Of a DNA stretch of 64,000 nt, positions 11,401 to 23,057 are shown one piece after another. The translations under genes and the position numbers were made by a program. How positions within the stretch are numbered: the first letter of the stretch is position 1; every line of letters starts with the position of its first letter. Source of the stretch: Thamnaconus septentrionalis (Eukaryota > Chordata > Actinopteri > Tetraodontiformes > Monacanthidae); NCBI GenBank assembly GCA_009823395.1, contig CM020508.1, positions 9,518,515 through 9,582,514 on the forward strand. The letters are read 5' to 3'. Below the pieces are notes generated by a model, which saw only the letters and a program-made list of their open reading frames with translations, had not been told where the DNA came from and searched no databases.

Positions 11401-13928
11401 CTTCTGGTCACGTGGCCACTAATCGACTCTCCCTCGATTGATTGCCAGATAATTAAACTGCAGTTGAGTTCAGAGTAATGAGGGTCGATTACCATCTCCG
11501 TTACCGACGGGATAATGTGAAAGGTAATTCAGGTAATTCCTCTGTTGATCAGATAAAGATTTGGATTTATAATAATCAGCTTTGTTTTCCCCCAACTGCA
11601 CACACCCGATGTGACTCACCACTGTGTTACTGAATGAAATACCCAAAACAACTTCTGAAATGTCTGAACATTTTCAAAGTTCTTAGGTTAATCCTTATAA
11701 TTATGGTGGCCTGCAGAATTGTTGCAGTAGCAACAGGTTTAGTTTACTGCATCTCACATAACCTCAGCCCACCGCTACTTATAGATACCTAAAACCCACT
11801 TACAATTTCTCTGTCTCAAATGTGGTTAGCCTGTAATTTTTTTTAATGTCAAATATGAAATACCAATCTGTCAGACCATTTAAGAGATATTTTGTTTCTT
11901 TGAGTCTTGATTTCTTTCAAATTTTGACTTAAAATGTTTTTAATCCTCAGTGGTTGACGCTGTATGTGGGATACCGTCTCAGCTTTTTCAGACATTGCGA
12001 AAGTCGTGTGACAAGGTGATAGTTACAGTAAGTGAGGACAGCACGGCTTGGCCAGGCAGAAATATTCAGATAATTGTTTATTGATTTTTTTTCCTCCCCC
12101 TGCATTTCAGTCCAGGTAAATGATAAGCTATACATTAAAGCCATCAAAGCAAAGTAGTTATCAAAAATAGGACCCAGTGGCACAGTTTGAGACCAACACA
12201 TCAGCCTTGCATTATCAGAAAATCATCAGCTACCACTTGACACAGAGAAACCACTTAAGTTCAGCACTGACGATACAGAAGTCATGCTCGAAGATTTAAA
12301 AAAAAAAAAACTGACTGTGTTCCATTACAACAGCATTGCACAAAACTGAGTAATTAAGTAAGTAGAAAATACAATTACATTATGAGCAGGCACTCTATGT
12401 TTGCACAAAAGTATGCAACAGGGAATTACAACAGTTCACTGATTTTCACCTGATAACAACCAGCATTGGCCACAAACTATAAAGAATATACAGCATATCA
12501 ATAGAAGTGCTACAGGTGAGCTACAAACACCACAGAAGAGTAATCCGAATCAAACCGAAGCTCGTTGGGAGGCTCCCAGCAATTTGCATCACTCTGATGT
12601 GTGTGATTTCTCTGCAGCCTCTCCATTTGGCTCAGCACTTGAGGATGTGACCACATGCAGGTTCCTCCGATTCTTCTGATGGTCAGCAGAACACGAAAGA
12701 GGGACATTGTCGTTCATGTCAAAACATTAGACACTCAATTTCCCCCTGTGCCTCGTTGTTCTTCCTCCCCTTGACTTGATTAACATGAAAGTAGATTATT
12801 TCAAAATACATGTCACCAGCATTTCTCGCTCTTCGGTGCATAATGAGCATTTCACCGACAACCCAAGAAATTTAGCACATACACTTACAAACGATGCAAA
12901 TTTAACTGCTATTAGGACTTGTAATTGTACATTTCAAAATGCATTTTTACAAAATACTACATTGTACATAGAAAACTTTGGACAAAATGCCATGCTAGTC
13001 AAGTGCACGCACTCCTCCTCTTGCACACGTTCACACGCAACATTGTAAGGCTTCAGGGTTTCATGAAACTTTGAGTTTGTCATGCAAACTCCAGCATGGC
13101 AGTGACAACATGCAACTGGTGCCCTTGATTAAGGATCCAGTGGTCTGTTCTGTTTCACACAAGACACTTAGTACAGTTACATGCGCGCCGATACACTGCT
13201 TGCATAAATTGACAACAGTTTAACAGATGTGCGGAACACTCCTGCTAAAATGCTTGATAAAAAAAAAAAAAAAACGATAATATAATTTTGCTACTTCTGA
13301 AGAATGTAGTGTATTTGTAGAATTGTAGTGAATAGACACTGTTTAAAAAAAGAAAAAAAAGGGGAACTGAGTCTTGAAATCTTCTTTTTAAAAAAAGAAA
13401 GTAATTTGTGATGCTGTATAAGGAGTGAAAACACAACAAAACAAGCATATTGTGTTCCTACTGTGTGCAGAATCTTGGCAAAACACAGAGGTATCACAAG
13501 CTGCTCAGAATGCAGGATGGAGATGTCGGTGTACCTATTTGGCAAGAGGCCGTTGCCTGGTTGCACAAGATTTAATCATGGTGCCCACACTGATGGAGGC
13601 ATCAGCAATGCAGGCGTGACGTCCACGCTGGCCCCTCTTAAGGCCGCAGGGATCTCATCCAGCATGCAGCACATATCACACAGGTCCATATGAAGGAATT
13701 ATTTTTTTCCTCAGGTATCCCGCGCACGTTCCTTCATTGCAGCATTCGTGAACTCGTTGAGGTGAGGTCTCATTGAAACAGAACCATCGACTGTTTAAAG
13801 TACAGGAAGAAGGCACGCAACACTTCACGACTTTTAGACACTTCTGAGTGAAACAATACATAGATTGATTTACATTGCAAATGCATTATGATGTGCAGAG
13901 TTTGTTGAAGTAGTTCTTTGAAGAAAAA

Positions 13929-13966
<38 letters not shown>

Positions 13967-15192
13967 TATCATGCGGAATGTTTTCAACCACATGGACATC
14001 AGCATTTAACTCTGAGCATATTTTTTGTGTCTTTGTTACCAAGAAATGCAAAAAATCTTTTGTTTTCGATGACACCTGTTGATTTTTGCAACATAGGAAC
14101 ACTACTTCACTTAAATGATTGGCTAATGTAATCGCAGTTCATTTTGCTTTGCTAATGAGATTATAAATCCATTTATGACATGCACTAAAACATCTTTTGT
14201 GGCGCCCGTGCATCCCCTTTGCGTGGCCCGTAGGAGGTGGGTCCTAGCAACCAGGATCAAAGGGCCATTTGCACATCAGGATACGGCGCCGATTCAAAGC
14301 TGCGCTTGCAGAACATACAATGGAGAATCACATCCTGTTCTACTATGTACTTATATGTCATATGACTACAGTAAAAAACCATGCCGCACCTGTCGAACAG
14401 AGCGCAGGCAGTGACAGAAGGACAGGTTGATGCACATCCTGGGAAATATGTCCGCAGACACCCTTTCATCTGTCACTTTCATCTGTTGCTGCTGTTGACT
14501 GCGGCCTGCAAGGAGCGTTGGGAGACTCTCCCACCCTCATAATATCTTTATCTGTCAACAGGACCATCAAAATAATATTTCTCTGCGCTATAAGCTATTA
14601 TAATTTGGAAATAATGTTAGCCTGTCATAACAGGGGAAATCTATTGGAATTCATTTAATTTATCCAGAGAATCCATAGAAGTCATTTGGAAAGAGAAAGT
14701 CCATTTATAAAACAAAATTGGAAAGAGATTGGATGAGATGGAGCAATTGAGAAAACTGACTAGCATCACTGGCCTCGGGCTTGCTGTGCTTTTTCCCATA
14801 ACGAGCCACGGAATAAGTTTTTCCCACCCAAAAAGAATTCTGTCAGTTTTTGTCTTTGTTTTGTTTCAATTATGATAAAATAGCCACTTCCACAGTACCT
14901 ACTCTAATCTTGATCTTCGCAGCAATTCCGCAATTATTTCCTTTTCCCGATCCCTCTGAGCACTACCTCCTGCTTCCATCAAAACTAATCGGATATTTCA
15001 ATCAGCTGAAAACGCATTACTATTAGAGCTCGGCAGGATGGATGTGCAAGATTACAGACTTTTAAGACTCGACAGTTGCCATGCGATATGCTGCACAGTG
15101 TAGTAAGCTAATTTATGCTTAGAATATTTTTTTGTTGCCGTTTAAGTTACTTCTTTCTTCAGACCTTTGCGTGACCTCCGGGTGTTTCGCAT
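11401..15192 (-). other. c2cd4c 3' flank and probable 3' UTR
   Basis: No coding exon was recognised. The stretch from 15192 leftwards should include the 3' UTR of c2cd4c. A possible AATAAA on the minus strand lies at 12077-12082 (TTTATT on the plus strand), but the true cleavage site cannot be chosen from sequence alone. A TA microsatellite sits at 13931-13960. Moderately complex sequence at 12.5-12.7 kb and 13.4-13.7 kb carries short open frames with no similarity I can name. Confidence 0.45.
13931..13960. repeat. TA dinucleotide microsatellite
   Basis: About 15 TA units in AT-rich sequence downstream of c2cd4c. Confidence 0.95.
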
Positions 15193-16449
15193 CTAAAGCA
15201 CTGAGAGCAGCTTGGTCAGAGGCACTTCTCGCTCCCCCAGCAGCGTGTCCCTTTTCAGGCTGGTGCCCTTGTTCACCACCTTGAACTTCACGGACAGGTT
15301 CTTGGCCTGAACCGGGCTGATGGAGTCAAAGAAGAAGTCCTCGTTGAAGACCGGGTTGCGGCTGTTCTTGATGATGTTGCTTCGCTGCTTCTGCAGCTTT
15401 CCGGGGTTCAGGTAGACGGACACGCAGCAGTGGATGCTCTTGATGTCCACGTGCTTGTCGTAGAGGCTCTCTGCCGTCAGCACGCGGATCAGCAGGCGGG
15501 ATGTGCCTGTGTCGTAGTTGGCGCTGATCCGGACCGTCCCGCCCTTGTGCAGGGTGATGGTGTGCTCGCGCTGGTGCGCCTGGTCCGACGCGGCGCCGCC
15601 ACTGCCGTGGTAGTGGGGCAGGTGCAGGCGCCTCGGGACGTTGGGGCTGGGCTCGGCCGAGCTGCACTCGTCGGTGGACAGGGAGCTGTGGCGGGCGAAG
15701 GTCCTCTTGGCCTTCACCACCTTGGCCTGCGTCTCGTGGGTGAAGATCTTAAGCAGCGAGGCAGAGCGCGACAGCAGCGGCGAGCTGAAGGGCGAGGACT
15801 CGGCCGAGGAGCAGGTGTCGCTCTCGCCGCCGCTGAAGTAGCGGTACGGGTTCATGTGGGAGGCGTTCAGGTCGGCGGGGTTGAGGTGGTTCCCCGCGTC
15901 GCCCTTGCCCTTGCGCTGGGCGTTGGGCGAGGTGATGGGGCTGGTGTGCTCGCAGTGAAAGAGCGACTCCTTGCGCCGGGTGTGGGGGCTCTCCTTCAGG
16001 GTGGCGAAGCCGTACGGCGTCTGGGTTTTGGCCACGTAGGGCAGGGACATGGCGGTCTGCGACTGCGGGTCGGCGTTGGTGTCCCCGGCCACCACGTCGT
16101 CTGCGCTCTCGATCTGGATGATGTGTCGGTTGGCCGCCTTCAGCAGGTTCTTGGTGTCGCCGGTGATCTTGGCCACCAGGCCGGGACTCTTGGGGCTGCT
16201 GATCTTCCTCCCGCCGCTGATGCTCGGCTCCGGGGCCGAGGCCTGCAGTCCGTCTTTGGGCTTCACGCTAGGCGTCTCCGGTTCAGGCGGGTTGCTGACC
16301 AGCTTCGGGGGGATGAAGAAGTCTGGGATCTTGTCCGGGGTGAGGACATTGCTGTAGGGAGAAGGGGCGACTCCTCTCCGGTCGCCGTTCTCCCCCTGAC
16401 GCAGCACGCCGGTCTCCATCGAGCCACGAATCTTATCCAGAACCCACAT
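15193..16449 (-). CDS. c2cd4c: C2 calcium-dependent domain-containing protein 4C
   Basis: This single coding exon gives 418 residues, close to the length I recall for human C2CD4C (about 421). Family hallmarks are visible in order: an N-terminal MWVLDKIRGS segment; the conserved YSNVLTPDKIPDFFIPPKL motif at about residues 32-50; a HIIQIESADD segment; the ESPHTRRKESLF motif; a Ser-rich RYFSGGESDT...SPLLSRSASLLK stretch; and a C-terminal C2-like domain from about residue 295 with PGKLQKQRSNIIKNSRNPVFNEDFFF and KRDTLLGE. The family is nuclear-localised in part and linked to endothelial inflammation and, for C2CD4A/B, metabolic traits; the role of C2CD4C is poorly known. I chose the ATG at 16449 because it starts the conserved MWxLxxxRG block. 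The frame stays open upstream, but a good acceptor (CTCCTCAG|GG, exon from 16604) cuts off the extra residues. The coding sequence is notably GC-rich. C2CD4A/B were rejected because the N-terminal motifs fit 4C best. Confidence 0.93.
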   Translation of the reverse strand: MWVLDKIRGSMETGVLRQGENGDRRGVAPSPYSNVLTPDKIPDFFIPPKLVSNPPEPETPSVKPKDGLQASAPEPSISGGRKISSPKSPGLVAKITGDTKNLLKAANRHIIQIESADDVVAGDTNADPQSQTAMSLPYVAKTQTPYGFATLKESPHTRRKESLFHCEHTSPITSPNAQRKGKGDAGNHLNPADLNASHMNPYRYFSGGESDTCSSAESSPFSSPLLSRSASLLKIFTHETQAKVVKAKRTFARHSSLSTDECSSAEPSPNVPRRLHLPHYHGSGGAASDQAHQREHTITLHKGGTVRISANYDTGTSRLLIRVLTAESLYDKHVDIKSIHCCVSVYLNPGKLQKQRSNIIKNSRNPVFNEDFFFDSISPVQAKNLSVKFKVVNKGTSLKRDTLLGEREVPLTKLLSVL

Positions 16450-17358
16450 GTTCCCACCAGGCAGTGGGATGCGTGGGCGCACGGGAGAGGTGCAGTCAGG
16501 AGTGTCTGCGATTAATAACAGACGGGAGGGAAGGGAGGGGTTGAGTTGATCAGAGGATGGATCCTCCACTGGGAGCAGAGAGATAAAAATAACTTGTTGG
16601 AGCCCTGAGGAGCGAGAAACCAAAAAAACACTTAGAGGGTTGCCGGAAAAATGTAATTTGATTGACTAAAGAAGTGGCACACCTGAAGTGATTTATTTTT
16701 AAGGTGGTTTTCAAAAGCAGAAACATCTTTGACCAGAAGATTCAGATTTTTAGGCGGATTATTTAAAACAGGACAGTACACATCAATGAATATTTCAATT
16801 TATACATCTAATGGTAAATAAATAGGTGGATAATTTCCATTTTGGCTCTAAATGGCAGGTTAACACAATTAAAAAAAAACAAATAAAAAATCTGGTCAGT
16901 AAAGAAGACAATTATAGAAATAAGCCAAAATAAACAAACGACATAACTCGGATTCAACATAACCTCGTTAAAATGAACGAAATTATGGTCGTCGCTGTAA
17001 TTAAAAAAAAAAAAGGTCCGTCAGATTTCCTGCTTTTTTTGTTTTTACAAGCAACAATTGTAACGTCTGATTAGCAAGTGGAAACGCACAGGTGGCCGAA
17101 CTAAACAAGACTGAAAGTTATTGCAAACTGCAGATCGCGTATGAGCTAATTTCTTACAAAAAAAAACCAAAAAAAACCGGCGGGCTCAAAACGATAAGAA
17201 AAATACACACACACATATATATACATTGCGTTCAACAGGTGCGGGGAGAAAAGGCTGTTTGCGCACCAAGCAGTTCGCTCTAAAAACCTATTCCAGACAC
17301 TTTTCTCTGTCGGGTGCGGGGCTGTTTGTCTTCAAACATCAATAACTGACATACTCAC
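16450..17358 (-). other. c2cd4c: c2cd4c 5' UTR part and intron 1
   Basis: Bases 16450-16604 are the 5' UTR portion of the coding exon, bounded by the acceptor CTCCTCAG|GGCTCC. Bases 16605-17358 are read as an intron that begins with the donor CGCT|GTGAGTAT at 17358. The intron is AT-rich with several A/T homopolymers and holds nothing else recognisable. Confidence 0.6.
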
Positions 17359-17465
17359 AGCGCTGAGGAGGAAGTGCGCGCTCCTCTTTCTCCACTCTGT
17401 GTCGGTAACAGGTGCTCTCCTCTTCTCTCCTCTCGGCGCGGCTCTGCGCCCCGCACGCTCTCTGC
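17359..17465 (-). other. c2cd4c: Probable non-coding first exon of c2cd4c
   Basis: This GC-rich stretch lies between a TATA box (17491-17496) and a strong splice donor at 17358. It is about the size of a short 5' UTR exon. The right-hand end, the transcription start, is estimated as about 30 bp downstream of the TATA box and is not exact. Confidence 0.5.
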
Positions 17466-17490
17466 GCTCCGGCGCCCCGAGTCGCGCGCC

Positions 17491-17523
17491 TTTATAGACG
17501 GCGCGCGGCTGAAGCTGACCAAT
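17491..17523 (-). promoter_or_regulatory. c2cd4c: c2cd4c core promoter: TATA box with inverted CCAAT
   Basis: On the minus strand, TATAAA lies at 17491-17496 inside CCGTCTATAAAGGCG, in a short CpG-rich segment. An ATTGG (inverted CCAAT box) lies at 17519-17523, about 23 bp upstream of the TATA box. The spacing to the downstream exon and donor fits a focused start near 17465. Confidence 0.6.
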
Positions 17524-19055
17524 GACATCAAACTCACTGTCTCTCAGCGGGAGCGCGTCGAGGAACACTAGTTATAAGCAGCGGGCAGAGGGAAGGAAGC
17601 CTACAGGTGTGGGTGGTGTAGGGGGGCTTCACAGTTACAGCGCAGACAATTAGCGCAGCTGCGCAAAATCAGCCCACAGTTTTCAGTGTTTCCAGCCTCC
17701 AAGCAACTCCAACTGTGTGTCCCCCACCGTCGGAACAAGCTTTTCTCCGTTGTCGGTCATCATCCCTTGTGTGCCACTTGACTTTCCCAGCAGCTGAGAG
17801 AGGCGGTGCATGCTGTGCGCAAAGGGGGGACGTGCACCTGTGCGGCTTCATCCAGCGTCTCTCTCCCTTTCAGCGTTTGGTCTTCACCGGGCCGATCGGT
17901 TTCCCAGGAAACTTTGCTATGGCAACAAATACATTTGTCTCCCTAAAAAGACAGGAGTGCCCAGTATGACTTCATTTTTGTCCATGCACATCACCCCGTG
18001 TATGGACAGACGCTGCATTGTGACTGTGAGGGATGAGCTGAAAATAGCTCTGGTCGACAGTGACTGGTGGAGCCAGGGGATAAAACACACGTGCAGCCAG
18101 ACCAAAATATTGGTTCGTTTGACTTCACATCTGTGTTTAGTCAATTACACTGACATGAGTCTTTCAGCTCAGTGCCTCATAGAAAAGAAATACGATTCAG
18201 GTTGTTTGGATTGGCTCAGGCTAACAGGTGGCGTTCAGATTCTCTTTAAAGCAAAGCGATACTGTAAATATTAGCCTAGGTGATGAGGTTGGCTGATAAC
18301 AGAGTGCTGGGCAGGTGACCAAGACTATATAGTCCCATGCCAGGTCAGCAGGGTGCACTGTGTTGATAGCTTGGAGGTCATTCTCCATGTTACAAGTCAA
18401 TGAGATGTACAAAGGATGATGTGACAATTTTTTTTAAAGAAGGAACAAAAATAACGAGAAGGTTTTAGGTTTTTCTTCTATTTGAATGTCCAAATGCCCC
18501 ATGTGACGAAACGACAATCCCTCAACCATACAAATATACCAACCTGTTTGCACACCACCGTGTGTAAATATGCACAGAAATCCGGCTGCAGAGGAGGAGG
18601 AAAAACCAGTCAGACACTCCCCTCCCAGGGTGGGCGAGTGAACTGGGGCGTCACGGTTCAGGCTGCAGCAACAATGACGCCCGGCCGCCACCGCCCCTCT
18701 GTGGCATGGAAACAATGGCAGGTATTCCTGCATGGCCCGGAGTGGAGATAATTGCACATCTTGGCCATCTGAGGTGTCCCTCAGAGGTCACGGCGTGATA
18801 TAGTCAACCTGCTTTCCATATAGATTGCAGGGGGCTCTTGTGAACCTTCACCCGCTGCCTGGCGTTATCTGGCGCCGGCAGAGTGGCTCCCACTCAGACC
18901 TGTTCCACCTGCAGAGTGGAGGCTCCTCAGTCGCCAGCTGGGAGGAAGAAAAATCAGTTAGCCAAGTCAAGGCAAGGAAAGGAAAGTCATTTGGATGCAG
19001 ATATTTTTTTTTTTAGGTGGAACGGATCATTTGGAATATTATTTCCATTTCAAAA
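17524..19055. other. Intergenic region upstream of c2cd4c
   Basis: This stretch lies divergently upstream of the c2cd4c promoter. A plus-strand open frame of 154 codons (17810-18274) is the most complex non-repeat frame here, but I recognise no domain. No other exon-like sequence was found. Confidence 0.4.
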
Positions 19056-19314
19056 CCATCCATCCATTTTCAACACCCGCTTCTTCCTGAACTCAGGGTT
19101 GCGGGAGTTTGCTGGAGCCTATCCCAGCTGTCACAGGACGAAGTCGCCAGTTCATCACAGGGCCGCATAGAGACAAACAACCATTCACTCTGACACACCT
19201 ACGTACAATTTGGAGTTTCCAATTCACCTCACTTGCATGTTTTTGGACTGTGGGAGGAAGCCGGAGAACCCGGGGAGAACCCACACAGACACTGGGAGAA
19301 CATGCAAACTCCTC
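19056..19314 (-). mobile_element. L2-type LINE 3' end (teleost CCATCCATCC repeat)
   Basis: The sequence starts CCATCCATCCATTTTC, continues through GCTGGAGCCTATCCCAGCTG and TTTTTGGACTGTGGGAGGAAG, and ends GAACATGCAAACTCC. This is a very common interspersed repeat in fish genomes. The CCATCCATCC end is the reverse complement of the GGATGGATGG tail of L2-clade LINEs, so the element points to the minus strand. It is truncated at its 5' end and non-coding. Two shorter copies of the same family are at 34368-34468 and 59019-59115. Confidence 0.8.
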
Positions 19315-19334
19315 AACTGTTTAATCTGCAGAGG

Positions 19335-20900
19335 TAAAAAACTGTTTCAGCAGATTGTTTGTTTGTTTTTTGGCGCGGCTGCCACTTTCAGGCCTTTATG
19401 CCCTGCCTCTTTCTCACCAGGACAAAAAAATCAGCAGAAAAATCTACTTGTAAACAGTGACTGTTTGAGCTTTGCCCACAACTAATCAGCGATTCCATTC
19501 AACAGTCTGGAGGAAATACAAACAGGGCGAAAGGCTTGATTTAAAGGGGAATATCTGTATTTCGCCACACTCCAAGTCAAACTGCTAACGGCACCCTTTT
19601 CAAAATAATGAGATTGGCCCAGAGTGAACCTCCGTGCGCACACAAAGACAGGCGACGGGCTGTGAAAAGGTTAACCCGTCTGTTCTCCTCCCATTACAGG
19701 GTCGGATCCTGATCTCGCTCCAGAACCCAAGCTGTTGCCAACCCAAAAGTACAGGAGTGAAGATTAGTCGGCTGCCGGATTGAGCTGTGGACAGATGTGC
19801 CGACACTTCAGGGGAGCGGGGGACAGTGTGTGTGTGTGTGTGTGTGAATGGAGGAAAAAAGGGTGTACGACGTGCTCCACCGCTGTGGCCACATGCACAC
19901 GCACACACACAGACACATACACGCGCCTTCCCTCCTGATGTTCCATCGACTTCCTGGAAGACGGAGGAGGGGGAGGAGGAGGAGGAGGAGGAAGAGTTGG
20001 CGGCGTACACAGAACGGAAGTGTCGAGGCAGAACAGGATGCTGCTCTAAAGCTCCGCAGGAGGTAGAGTGAAACTGCGAGCCCGCAGGTTTGAAAAGTGA
20101 AGGGAAAAAAAGATTTATATTTTGCACTCCGCTCGCAGCGACGTCACAGGCGTGAGAGCTGCGTGGCGTTACTTGCGTGGTTTGAAACTGTCTTGTTTGA
20201 AATCAAATTGGGATGAACACGTGACTCGTCAGCAGAATTAGTGTCACTACGGCCTGGATAGTAGAAAGTGGCATCACACAGCCTTGTTTGTCTTGTTTCC
20301 TGGCCGAGCCAGCGGCGCACTCGTGATACTGTGTCAATACACAGGTGGTGTGGAGACAATCGTCAGTCGATACTAAATGTAACTCAGGCTGATATCTTAT
20401 TTTTCAATTTAAAAGCCAAAGAAATGCTGAAAGGAATACCACAGAGGACATCCTCTCACTACCAATGTGTTTGGTTTTTTTCCCCCCTCTGTGATACCAG
20501 CTGATCTAAACACGTCACACAACACCACCACACAGGTGACCTTCTGAGGAAGGCGGAGGCAACCGTCGAAAAATGTAAAGGCACAAAGATAACATCTAAA
20601 ATATGCGTGTCTGTTATAGAAGAAAAATGCTACCGAATGGTCAAGTTATATGTGAAGGTCCAGTTCTCACCTGGCTGGAAGCGGCTGAGGACGTGCAGGG
20701 AGCCAGTTTGTTTCGGTGGATAAGCTAAAGATCTAGTGGTCAAAGGATTTATTTATTTATTTATTTATTTCAATTGCTCCTGTAAAAAGACAAACATACA
20801 ACATACAGACTGAGTGTTGTCTGTACAGGAAGAAAACATGGAAACGTATCAGGGTGGCCACTGACCCCTCCGACCACTTCCACTGCTCGAGGAAAAAATC

Positions 20901-20932
<32 letters not shown>

Positions 20933-21443
20933 CACAGGATCCATTTTTACCCCCATCTTTGTGTTGTTGCCATCCATTCATTCCTCCTCCCTGCCAACCT
21001 TGCCTCACAACTTTTGTTGCCTTGGAGACGTGTGATACGCTGACATGTGAATCCTCTCCCCGCTTTTTCTCCTCTGCGCTCATCTCACGTCTTCACCTCT
21101 CCGCTCTCTCACAGTTCGCTCATTAGTCAGGAGTCCGCGCACGAAAAAAGGCACCCCAACTGGGTCGAGTCACCAAGGGAAGCGCAGACGACTTTCCGGT
21201 CACTTCCGGTGGTCACACCTGGTCCTGTGTTTTGTATATTTTATGTTTTATATTTGTTTTTTTAAACATACTTATGTGTGCTATATTTCTATTAATACAA
21301 AACTTGCATGTATATTTCTCTCTGTGTGTAAGTTGAGAGGCTCATCAAGATTTTGTTGTGTTAGCAAAATGACTATAAAGATCTTGCATCTTCATATATA
21401 TGTCTAATTTTCAGGATGATTTTTATTTTTTTTTAATTTGAGA
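19335..21443. repeat. Tandem duplication, copy 1
   Basis: This 2109-bp unit begins at TAAAAAACTGTTTCAGCAG and is followed directly by a second copy starting at 21444 with the same words. The copies match nearly base for base over most of their length. Differences are concentrated in simple repeats (GT, GGA, TTTA, TA) and homopolymers. Copy 1 lacks about 0.13 kb that copy 2 carries at about 23352-23490. No known transposon or gene is recognisable in the unit. Confidence 0.93.
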
Positions 21444-23010
21444 TAAAAAACTGTTTCAGCAGATTGTTTGTTTGTTTTTGGCGCGGCTGCCACTTTCAGG
21501 CCTTTATGCCCTGCCTCTTTCTCACCAGGACAAAAAAATCAGCAGAAAAATCTACTTGTAAACAGTGACTGTTTGAGCTTTGCCCACAACTAATCAGCGA
21601 TTCCATTCAACAGTCTGGAGGAAATACAAACAGGGCGAAAGGCTTGATTTAAAGGGGAATATCTGTATTTCGCCACTCTCCAAGTCAAACTGCTAACGGC
21701 ACCCTTTTCAAAATAATGAGTGGCCCAGAGTGAACCTCCGTGCGCACACAAAGACAGGCGACAGGCTGTGAAAAGGTTAACCCGTCTGTTCTCCTCCCAT
21801 TACAGGGTCGGATCCTGATCTCGCTCCAGAACCCAAGCTGTTGCCAACCCAAAAGTACAGGAGTGAAGATTAGTCGGCTGCCGGATTGAGCTGTGGACAG
21901 ATGTGCCGACACTTCAGGGAGGCGGGGACAGTGTGTGTGTGTGTGTGTGTGTGAATGGAGGAAAAAGGGTGTATGACGTGCTCCACCGCTGTGGCCACAT
22001 GCACACGCACACACACAGACACATACACGCGCCTTCCCTCCTGATGTTCCATCGACTTCCTGGAAGGCGGAGGAGGGAGGAGGAGGAGGAGGAGGAGGAA
22101 GAGTTGGCGGCGTACACAGAGGGCGGAAGTGTCGAGGCAGAACAGGATGCTGCTCTAAAGCTCGCAGGAGGTAGAGTGAAACTGCGAGCCCGCAGGTTTG
22201 AAAAGTGAAGGAAAAAAGATTTATATTTTGCACTCCGCTTCGCAGCGACGTCACAGGCGTGAGAGCTGCGTGGCGTTACTTGCGTGGTTTGAAACTGTCT
22301 TGTTTGAAATCAAATTGGGATGAACACGTGACTCGTCAGCAGAATTAGTGTCACTACGGCCTGGATAGTAGAAAGTGGCATCACACAGCCTTGTTTGTCT
22401 TGTTTCCTGGCCGAGCCAGCGGCGCACTCGTGATACTGTGTCAATACACAGGTGGTGTGGAGACAATCGTCAGTCGATACTAAATGTAACTCAGGCTGAT
22501 ATCTTATTTTTCAATTTAAAAGCCAAAGAAATGCTGAAAGGAATACCACAGAGGACATCCTCTCACTACCAATGTGTTTGGTTTTCCCCCCTCTGTGATA
22601 CCAGCTGATCTAAACACGTCACACAACACCACCACACAGGTGACCTTCTTCTGAGGAAGGCGGAGGCAACCGTCGAAAATGTAAAGGCACAAAGATAACA
22701 TCTAAAATATGCGTGTCTGTTATAGAAGAAAAATGCTACCGAATGGTCAAGTTATATGTGAAGGTCCAGTTCTCACCTGGCTGGAAGCGGCTGAGGACGT
22801 GCAGGGAGCCAGTTTGTTTCGGTGGATAAGCTAAAGATCTAGTGGTCAAAGATTTATTTATTTATTTATTTATTTATTTATTTCAATTGCTCCTGTAAAA
22901 AGACAAACATACAACATACAGACTGAGTGTTGTCTGTACAGGAAGAAAACATGGAAACGTATCAGGGTGGCCACTGACCCCTCCGACCACTTCCACTGCT
23001 CGAGGAAAAA

Positions 23011-23057
<47 letters not shown>

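Noticed and set aside
12510..12707. 65-codon minus-strand frame near 12.6 kb
   Set aside because: Complex sequence, but no similarity recognised and it lies in the expected c2cd4c 3' UTR or flank; two overlapping frames are equally open.
15430..16515. 361-codon plus-strand open frame over c2cd4c
   Set aside because: It is antisense to a GC-rich, clearly conserved coding exon; the Gly/Val/Arg/Leu-rich translation is the shadow expected from that composition.
16450..16623. In-frame upstream ATG at 16623 extending C2cd4c by 58 residues
   Set aside because: A good 3' splice site (CTCCTCAG) at 16605 places that ATG in the intron, and the extension matches nothing in the family. The conserved protein begins at MWVLDK.
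19700..19768. Exon-like start CCCATTACAG followed by about 21 open codons in the duplicated unit (also in copy 2)
   Set aside because: The acceptor looks good but the short peptide is unrecognised and no upstream exon or start could be placed. I treat it as chance unless transcripts show otherwise.
19600..22254. Open frames of 175 and 189 codons in the duplicated unit
   Set aside because: They run through GT and GGA repeats, differ in length between copies because of repeat indels, and show no protein similarity.
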